Positions 21,801 to 26,012 of a stretch of 26,012 nucleotides of DNA are shown piece by piece. Within the stretch, counting starts at the first letter, position 1. Each line of letters begins with the position of its first letter. The stretch spans positions 1 through 26,012 of the forward strand of contig DCTX01000013.1 of NCBI GenBank assembly GCA_002329325.1, given 5' to 3'. The notes under the pieces were generated by a model that ran no database searches, was not told the origin of the DNA, and was given only the letters and a program-made list of their open reading frames with translations. The translations under genes and the position numbers were made by a program. This DNA comes from Anaerolineales bacterium UBA1429 (GTDB taxonomy: Bacteria; Chloroflexota; Anaerolineae; UBA1429).

Positions 21801-21834
21801 CGTGCAGAGGGGCCTGAGCAGGCCCCTCTGCACG
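21801..21834. terminator. Perfect stem-loop between convergent genes, probable bidirectional terminator
   Basis: A 15-bp perfect stem (21801-21815 with 21820-21834) with loop GAGC lies 12 bases after the stop of the TIM-barrel gene and 8 bases before the stop of the convergent GNAT gene. There is no T run on either side, but position and symmetry suit termination from both directions. Confidence 0.6.
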
Positions 21835-21842
21835 GCAGGCTC

Positions 21843-22370
21843 CTATTCCAGCGCAAGCTCCAGGTACCGCGCCCCTTCGATGGGGTTGTAGGTATAGGGC
21901 TCGATGGGGCAAAAGCCCAGGGCAGCATATAGCCCCATGGCCGCCTGCATGCTCGGGAGCGTATCCAGGCGCATCAGGCGGTAGCCGCGCGCCCTGGCCT
22001 CCTCGATGGCGCGGGTTGCCAGCGCCCCACCCAGGCCCAGGCCGCGATAGGCCTGGCGCACGTACAGTCGCTTCATCTCGCAGATCCCGTCCTCGATCCG
22101 GCGCAGCGCCACACAGCCGGCGGCCCGTCCCTCCACCAGGACGAGGATCAGCGCTCCCTCCGGCGGCGCGTATCGGCCGGGCAGGCCCTCCAGCTCCGCG
22201 TCAAAGCCCTGGAACTCGAGATCGATCCCCAGCGATTCGGCGTACTCGACAAAGAGCCGGCGGATCTCCTCCAGGCCCTCTTGCCCCTGCAGCGACACGA
22301 GCGCCACATGCCGTTGTTCCCTTTCCTCGCGCAGCAAGAACTTGCCCCCTTCCCTCTCCAGCGATGCCAT
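21843..22370 (-). CDS. GNAT-family N-acetyltransferase
   Basis: A 175-residue acetyltransferase. Ile-Arg-Arg-Leu-Phe-Val-Glu-Tyr-Ala near residue 36 and Leu-Pro-Gly-Arg-Tyr-Ala-Pro-Pro-Glu-Gly are frequent in this GNAT subgroup. The acetyl-CoA loop follows as Met-Lys-Arg-Leu-Tyr-Val-Arg-Gln-Ala-Tyr-Arg-Gly-Leu-Gly-Leu-Gly (about 98-113), and Ala-Ala-Leu-Gly-Phe is near the end. The acceptor is unknown. I chose the ATG at 22370; a TTG at 22379 is also in frame. No ribosome site precedes either. A TATACT box ends eight bases before the ATG, so the message probably starts at the AUG itself. Confidence 0.82.
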   Translation of the reverse strand: MASLEREGGKFLLREEREQRHVALVSLQGQEGLEEIRRLFVEYAESLGIDLEFQGFDAELEGLPGRYAPPEGALILVLVEGRAAGCVALRRIEDGICEMKRLYVRQAYRGLGLGGALATRAIEEARARGYRLMRLDTLPSMQAAMGLYAALGFCPIEPYTYNPIEGARYLELALE

Positions 22371-22378
22371 TGGGGCCA

Positions 22379-22384
22379 AGTATA
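22379..22384 (-). promoter_or_regulatory. -10 box placing the GNAT transcript start at its ATG
   Basis: TATACT on the minus strand lies eight bases upstream of the A of the start codon at 22370. A clear -35 is missing; TTTCCC at a 19-20-base distance is the nearest match. Leaderless expression is inferred. Confidence 0.4.
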
Positions 22385-22444
22385 GGCCAGCCGCCCAGGT
22401 GGGGGAAACTCGTCGAGCGCGCCGAGTGTGGGGGCGCCGCGGCC

Positions 22445-23233
22445 CTATCGCCCCGTCTGGGCCGCCGTCGCCGTTGGCCTCCGGGGCGCGGCAAAGGGCG
22501 ATTCCAGGCCGTGGCGCTCCAGCAGCGCCGCATCCTGCAGCAGCTCCTCGGTGGGGCCATCGGCCACGATCCGCCCATCATCCAGCACCACCGTGCGCGG
22601 GCATAGCTCCCACACCAGGCGCATATCGTGGGTGGCCACCAGCATCGCCTGGGGCAGGGTGGATAGGAGCGCCACCAACTCGCGGCGCCCCCGGGGGTCC
22701 AGCCCGGCGGTGGGCTCGTCCAGGGCCAGCAGCTCGGTGGGCATGGCCAGCACTGTAGCGATGGCCACCCGCTTGCGCTCTCCCAGGCTCAGGTGGTGGG
22801 GCATGCGCTCCTCGGTCTCCGCCATGCCCACCTGGGCCAGGGCCCAGGCCACCTGCCGCCGCACCTCCTCCGGATCCTGGCCCAGATGCAGCGGGCCAAA
22901 GGCCACATCGTCGAATACGGTGGGCGAAAAGAGCTGGTCATCGGGATTCTGGAACACCAGGCCCACGCGGGCGCGCACGCCCCGCAGGTTGCGGCGGTTC
23001 ACCTCCAGCCCGGCCACTGCCACGCGGCCCTGCATCAGGCGCTCTTCATAGAGCACGCCGTTGAGGTGCCCCAGCAGGGTGGACTTGCCCGCGCCGTTGG
23101 GCCCCACCAGCCCGATCCTCTCCCCGGGCTCCCCCCGCAGCGAGACGCGATCCAGCGCCAGGCGCCCGTTGGCGTAGTGGAAGGAGAACTCCTCGATCTG
23201 CAAGACGGGCGTGGTCAAGACGCGCCTCCTCAA
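22445..23233 (-). CDS. cbiO: ATPase subunit of a cobalt/nickel ECF-type importer
   Basis: A 262-residue ABC ATPase that powers the importer from the cytoplasm. Walker A is Gly-Pro-Asn-Gly-Ala-Gly-Lys-Ser-Thr (about 43-51), the Q-loop Val-Phe-Gln-Asn-Pro-Asp-Asp-Gln-Leu-Phe is of the CbiO/EcfA type, the signature motif reads Leu-Ser-Leu-Gly-Glu-Arg-Lys-Arg, Walker B is Leu-Leu-Ala-Leu-Asp-Glu-Pro-Thr-Ala-Gly-Leu-Asp, and the H-loop is Ala-Thr-His-Asp. The C-terminal 20 residues are an Ala/Arg/Thr-rich tail. It follows cbiQ with no gap between the cbiQ start side and its own frame end, as the last gene of the operon. Confidence 0.93.
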   Translation of the reverse strand: MRRRVLTTPVLQIEEFSFHYANGRLALDRVSLRGEPGERIGLVGPNGAGKSTLLGHLNGVLYEERLMQGRVAVAGLEVNRRNLRGVRARVGLVFQNPDDQLFSPTVFDDVAFGPLHLGQDPEEVRRQVAWALAQVGMAETEERMPHHLSLGERKRVAIATVLAMPTELLALDEPTAGLDPRGRRELVALLSTLPQAMLVATHDMRLVWELCPRTVVLDDGRIVADGPTEELLQDAALLERHGLESPFAAPRRPTATAAQTGR

Positions 23234-24016
23234 CTAGAGTGTGACCAGGGTCAGGGCGACGACGCTCGCCAGGGCAGCGCCCCACCCCACAGCCGCGCAG
23301 GTATCGCGGCGGCGCCAGGCGATGGCGTGCAGCGTGCGGGGCTCGCCATCATATCCCCGGGCCACCATGGCCAGGTAGATGCGCTCGGCGCGAGCGATGC
23401 TACGGATCAGCAGCGAGCCGACCATGTGCCCCAGCACCAGGGCGCGCCAGACCACACCGCGGCCGCGGCCCGCCGAGCGCGCCGCCCGCGCCGTCTGCAG
23501 GCGAGCCGCCTCGTCCGCCAGCACGAACAGATAGCGGATCATGAGGGTCAGGGTGGTGCACAGGATGGGGGGCAGACGCAACAGCCAGAGGGCCTGGAGC
23601 AAGGCGGGCAGCGAGGTCGTGGCCACCAGCAGCACGCTCATCCAGATCGCCAGCCATGCCTTGGCCAGGATCGTGGCCATGGCCACCAGGCCTTCGCGCG
23701 TGACCGTCAGGGCCAGGGGGCCCCATTGCAGGGCCCATAGGGGCTCCCCGGCCCGCACAAAGGGCACGGAGAGGGCCACCAGTCCGACAAAGGGCAGCGC
23801 CAGGCCGGTGCGCGCCAGCAACACGTGCCATGGCAGCCGCGAGAGCCCCACGGCCGCCATGGCCAGGGCCGCCAGCGCGGCCAGCGCCCACCACGCCCCG
23901 GCAGGCAGCGCCGAGAGGGCCACGATATAGGCCACGGTCGCCACGAACTTGAGGCGAGGGTCCAACCCGTGCACCGGGCTGGACCCCGCCAGGTAGGGCT
24001 CACGCGAGAGCTGCAT
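23234..24016 (-). CDS. cbiQ: Transmembrane (T) subunit of the cobalt/nickel ECF-type importer
   Basis: A 260-residue integral membrane protein with five to six hydrophobic segments. Asp-Pro-Arg-Leu-Lys-Phe near residue 20 is the usual CbiQ/EcfT start. The coupling region near Ala-Ala-Arg-Leu-Gln-Thr-Ala-Arg-Ala-Ala-Arg (about 172-182) and Ala-Glu-Arg-Ile-Tyr-Leu-Ala-Met-Val-Ala-Arg-Gly-Tyr (about 216-228) carries the Ala-Arg-Gly-type motifs that dock on the ATPase. I chose the ATG at 24016, eight bases after the cbiN stop; a longer form from 24070 would overlap cbiN with a non-conserved Arg/His-rich extension. Confidence 0.9.
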   Translation of the reverse strand: MQLSREPYLAGSSPVHGLDPRLKFVATVAYIVALSALPAGAWWALAALAALAMAAVGLSRLPWHVLLARTGLALPFVGLVALSVPFVRAGEPLWALQWGPLALTVTREGLVAMATILAKAWLAIWMSVLLVATTSLPALLQALWLLRLPPILCTTLTLMIRYLFVLADEAARLQTARAARSAGRGRGVVWRALVLGHMVGSLLIRSIARAERIYLAMVARGYDGEPRTLHAIAWRRRDTCAAVGWGAALASVVALTLVTL

Positions 24017-24024
24017 CGGTCGGG

Positions 24025-24321
24025 CTAGGCGGCCATGCGCGTGCGGCGCACGAGCCTGGCGACGCCCCACACCAGCCCGGCGACGAGGAGGGTGCCGATG
24101 ACACCGGCCAGGATGGTCGCCAAGGCCTCGTTGCCGACGCCGGGCAGCACATAATCCGGGATGATCTCAAAGGGGGCGTCCTGGGCGCGCTCGAGGAACG
24201 CCTGGTCCTCGGCGACGCGCTCCAGGCCGTCGGGGTGGGCCGAGGCCAGGGGCGAGAGAAGCGCCACGGCCACCGCCAGCAACAGCGCCGCGATCCAGAG
24301 GCGACGGGATGTTGTTTTCAT
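24025..24321 (-). CDS. cbiN: CbiN-like small subunit with PDGLE motif
   Basis: A 98-residue protein with two membrane segments (about 8-27 and 66-88). Between them lies Ala-His-Pro-Asp-Gly-Leu-Glu-Arg-Val-Ala-Glu-Asp, the PDGLE motif of the additional small component of cobalt/nickel importers, placed just after the first segment. CbiN-type subunits help load metal into the M subunit. Its ATG overlaps the cbiM stop by four bases. Whether it is a true CbiN or a PDGLE-type NikN analogue cannot be told; the gene symbol is by analogy. Confidence 0.85.
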   Translation of the reverse strand: MKTTSRRLWIAALLLAVAVALLSPLASAHPDGLERVAEDQAFLERAQDAPFEIIPDYVLPGVGNEALATILAGVIGTLLVAGLVWGVARLVRRTRMAA

Positions 24322-24980
24322 GCGGCGCCCCCCTTCTGAGAGGAAGCGGCCGGGAAGGCAAGCAGATCGGGCCGCGCGGCGCGCACAAAGGCCAGCACCC
24401 CCACGGTGATCAGGCCCTCACCGATGCCGATCAGGGCGTGGACGCCGCCCATGGCCGGGATCACCAGCCCCCAGGGGGAGGCCCCCGAGAGGGCCAACTC
24501 GGCAGCGGCCACCAGCGAGGCGATCATGACGGAGAGCCAGGCTGCCACAAAGGCGGACACCGCGCGGGCCCAATCCTTGTCGCCCAGCAGGCGCGAGAGC
24601 AGGCGAAAGGCGAGCCAGGCGACCAGGACCCCCAAGATGGCCATGTTGAACACATTGGCGCCCAGGGCCAACAGCCCGCCATCCTGAAAGACCAGAGCCT
24701 GCACCAGCAGCACGCTGGTGAGCACCGTCATGCCGGCCCAGGGGCCCAGCAGGATGGCCGCCAAAGCGCCGCCCAGCAGGTGCCCCGAGGTGCCCCCGGC
24801 CACGGTAAAGTTCATCATCTGGGCTGCAAAGATAAAGGCCGCCGTGACGCCCATCAAGGGCACCTGGCGCTCCTCCAGCGTGCGGCCAAGGCGCCGCACC
24901 CCATACCCCACGCCTCCCGCGGAGGCCACCCAGGTGACCGCCGCCGTAGCCGTGTTCAAGAATCCATCCGGGATATGCAT
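24318..24980 (-). CDS. cbiM: Substrate-specific membrane subunit of the cobalt/nickel importer
   Basis: A 220-residue membrane protein starting Met-His-Ile-Pro-Asp-Gly-Phe-Leu. In CbiM/NikM structures the free N-terminus and His2 bind the metal, which makes the ATG at 24980 certain. Further conserved parts are Ala-Ala-Gln-Met-Met-Asn-Phe, Gly-Gly-Thr-Ser-Gly-His-Leu-Leu-Gly-Gly (about 62-71), Gln-Asp-Gly-Gly-Leu-Leu-Ala-Leu-Gly-Ala-Asn, and His-Ala-Leu-Ile-Gly-Ile-Gly-Glu-Gly-Leu-Ile near the C-terminus. Co2+ and Ni2+ cannot be distinguished from this sequence. It lies 79 bases after the Fur-family gene and has AAAGGAA as ribosome site. Confidence 0.94.
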   Translation of the reverse strand: MHIPDGFLNTATAAVTWVASAGGVGYGVRRLGRTLEERQVPLMGVTAAFIFAAQMMNFTVAGGTSGHLLGGALAAILLGPWAGMTVLTSVLLVQALVFQDGGLLALGANVFNMAILGVLVAWLAFRLLSRLLGDKDWARAVSAFVAAWLSVMIASLVAAAELALSGASPWGLVIPAMGGVHALIGIGEGLITVGVLAFVRAARPDLLAFPAASSQKGGAA

Positions 24981-25059
24981 GGGCGTTCCTTTCTGTTCTG
25001 ATAGCGGAAGCTGGCCATCCCCTTCGCACCGCTCTCCAGCGCTATGGGGTGCGTCCGGC

Positions 25060-25509
25060 TCAGTCGTGGGCGGGCTCGGCGCCTCGGGCGCGACACTCGG
25101 CGCACAAGCCGGGGATGGTCACATCCTCCAACTGAGCCTCGAACCCGTACCCGGCCAGCAGCTTGTCCAGCAGGGGATCGGCGGCCTTGAGGGAGATCCC
25201 CATGATGCGCCCGCAGCCCTGGCAGGCCAGGTGCAGGTGCGGGCCGTGCACACCCAACAGCTCGTAGCGCGTCTGGCGGTCGCCCACCTCGATGGCGGCC
25301 ACCATGCCGAACTCGCGCAACAGGTCCAGGGTGCGGTAGACGGTGGAGAGGTCCACGGCCGCGCTGGTGCGCTGCACCCGCTCGTAGAGCTCCTCCGCCG
25401 TGGCAAAGCGATCCACACGGTGGAGCGCCGAGAGCACCATCTCACGCTGGGGCGTCATGCGCAGCCCGCGCTTGCGAAGTTGCTCCGCAAAGACCTTCTC
25501 ACAGGCCAT
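25060..25509 (-). CDS. Fur-family metal-responsive repressor
   Basis: A 149-residue Fur-family regulator. The winged-helix domain (about 5-85) has Leu-Arg-Met-Thr-Pro-Gln-Arg, Ala-Glu-Glu-Leu-Tyr and Asp-Leu-Ser-Thr-Val-Tyr-Arg-Thr-Leu-Asp-Leu-Leu. The dimerisation domain shows His-Gly-Pro-His-Leu-His-Leu-Ala-Cys-Gln-Gly-Cys-Gly and Cys-Ala-Glu-Cys, giving the two Cys pairs of the structural zinc site and His residues for the sensing site. Fur, Zur, Mur, Nur and PerR cannot be separated safely by these motifs. Because it leads an operon with a Co/Ni-type importer, a nickel- or cobalt-responsive (Nur-like) role is the simplest inference, with zinc also possible. Confidence 0.9.
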   Translation of the reverse strand: MACEKVFAEQLRKRGLRMTPQREMVLSALHRVDRFATAEELYERVQRTSAAVDLSTVYRTLDLLREFGMVAAIEVGDRQTRYELLGVHGPHLHLACQGCGRIMGISLKAADPLLDKLLAGYGFEAQLEDVTIPGLCAECRARGAEPAHD

Positions 25510-25527
25510 AGTTGCCCCCCTTTGCTA

Positions 25528-25543
25528 TTGCAATCAATCGCAA
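25528..25543. promoter_or_regulatory. Inverted repeat, candidate Fur-family operator
   Basis: TTGCAAT-CA-ATCGCAA is a 7-2-7 inverted repeat with one mismatch. It sits at the predicted transcription start, just downstream of the -10 box at 25546-25551, so bound repressor would block initiation. Autoregulation of the whole metal-import operon is inferred. Confidence 0.6.
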
Positions 25544-25545
25544 CA

Positions 25546-25574
25546 ATGATAGGCGCCGGGTGGTGGGCTGTCAA
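25546..25574 (-). promoter_or_regulatory. Sigma70-type promoter of the Fur-cbiMNQO operon
   Basis: On the minus strand a perfect TTGACA (25574-25569), a 17-base spacer and TATCAT (25551-25546). The start of transcription is expected near 25538, about 30 bases before the regulator's ATG. Confidence 0.75.
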
Positions 25575-25659
25575 ATCGGGGATCGGCCAAGGTGCGCTCA
25601 AGTTGCCCTGGGGGATCGAGCGGGGTCGCCTCCGGGCGCGGCGCCCGGCGCGCGGGATA

Positions 25660-26012
25660 TCAGGGCCCGATGCGCACCGCGCCCAGCGTCACATGGTCTG
25701 CGGCCACGCCGTGGAGATCCGTGGCGGCCACGCGCTCGCCCGTCTCGCGGTCGTACAGGCCCACGATCACCGTGTACACCCCAGCGACGGCATCGGGCGG
25801 CGCCAGCAGGGCCCGGCAGTCGGCCAGCGCCTGGCCCTGGCCCAGCGAGGTCAGGGAGACCAGGCCGTTGCGCGGGTCGCCATCGGATTGCGCGGCCAGC
25901 GCCCCCTCCGGGGTGAGGAGTTGCAGGAACACGGCGTAGGGCTGCACCACAGGCGCGTCGGCGCTCCAGACCAGCGAGATGGGCAGCGTGTCGCCGGGCG
26001 CGGCCTCGGCGG
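25660..26012 (-). CDS. C-terminal domain of a larger protein running off the right edge
   Basis: The frame is open from the right edge to a TGA at 25662-25660 and encodes about 117 residues. The pattern Gly-Asp-Thr-Leu-Pro-Ile-Ser-Leu-Val-Trp, Tyr-Ala-Val-Phe-Leu-Gln-Leu-Leu, Ala-Gln-Ser-Asp-Gly, then Gly-Val-Tyr-Thr-Val-Ile-Val-Gly-Leu-Tyr-Asp-Arg-Glu-Thr-Gly-Glu-Arg matches the beta-sandwich tail often found at the end of Chloroflexota membrane glycosyltransferases (GT39/PMT-like). The catalytic and membrane part is outside the window, so this is by resemblance only. An internal GTG at 25950 should not be read as its start. Confidence 0.7.
   Translation of the reverse strand, partial: AEAAPGDTLPISLVWSADAPVVQPYAVFLQLLTPEGALAAQSDGDPRNGLVSLTSLGQGQALADCRALLAPPDAVAGVYTVIVGLYDRETGERVAATDLHGVAADHVTLGAVRIGP

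Noticed and set aside
24017..24070. Longer cbiQ form starting at 24070
   Set aside because: It would overlap the end of cbiN and add an Arg/His-rich segment not seen at the start of CbiQ proteins.

Overview
The window looks like an ordinary chromosomal segment of a GC-rich bacterium, most likely a member of the Chloroflexota (Anaerolineae/Caldilineae-like). This is inferred from several things together: Thr-Pro-rich extracellular linkers, PA14 and sensor-propeller exported proteins, a CarD-family transcription factor, a short GNAT-type ArgA within an arginine cluster, and E. coli-like TTGACA/TATAAT promoters in very GC-rich DNA. I see no phage, insertion sequence, CRISPR array, rRNA or tRNA.

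Layout. 1-2940: the tail of a gene entering from the left, a lipoprotein with a seven-repeat propeller, and a metal-dependent amidohydrolase, both complete genes rightward and each with a recognisable promoter. 2949-5687 (leftward): an operon rplS - rnhB - DnaQ exonuclease fused to a WYL domain - Fpg/MutM-like glycosylase. 5688-6303: divergent promoters with the same extended -10, then a roughly 450-nt structured leader. 6304-8079 (rightward): rpsU, a complete ribosomal protein S3 gene outside its usual S10 operon, a CarD-family regulator and a small unknown gene. 8426-10964: alpha/beta hydrolase, zinc alcohol dehydrogenase and nitroreductase. 11166-14172: a possible 22-residue membrane peptide and a 958-residue membrane-anchored protein with four PA14 domains. 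14253-20769: arginine biosynthesis cluster argC-argB-argD-argA(short)-argG-argH. 20970-21788: a sugar isomerase/mannonate dehydratase-like TIM barrel. 21843-22370 (leftward): a GNAT acetyltransferase. 22445-25509 (leftward): a Fur-family regulator with a CbiM-CbiN/PDGLE-CbiQ-CbiO cobalt/nickel-type ECF importer. The right edge holds the end of a leftward membrane-glycosyltransferase-like protein.

The most interesting element lies in front of argC. A strong promoter is followed by a 14-codon reading frame whose second half is Leu-Arg-Arg-Ser-Arg-Arg, and then by a set of mutually exclusive hairpins ending in an intrinsic terminator. This is the layout of a ribosome-mediated attenuator sensing arginyl-tRNA, of the trp/his type but on an arginine operon. 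It is a prediction from sequence alone; a better-spaced ribosome site for another frame and a possible second promoter after the terminator are stated as caveats. Other points worth a second look are the rpsU-rpsC pair with its long leader, the exonuclease-WYL fusion, unusual specificity residues in the Fpg homologue, the Fur-type operator at the metal importer operon, and a probably leaderless GNAT gene.
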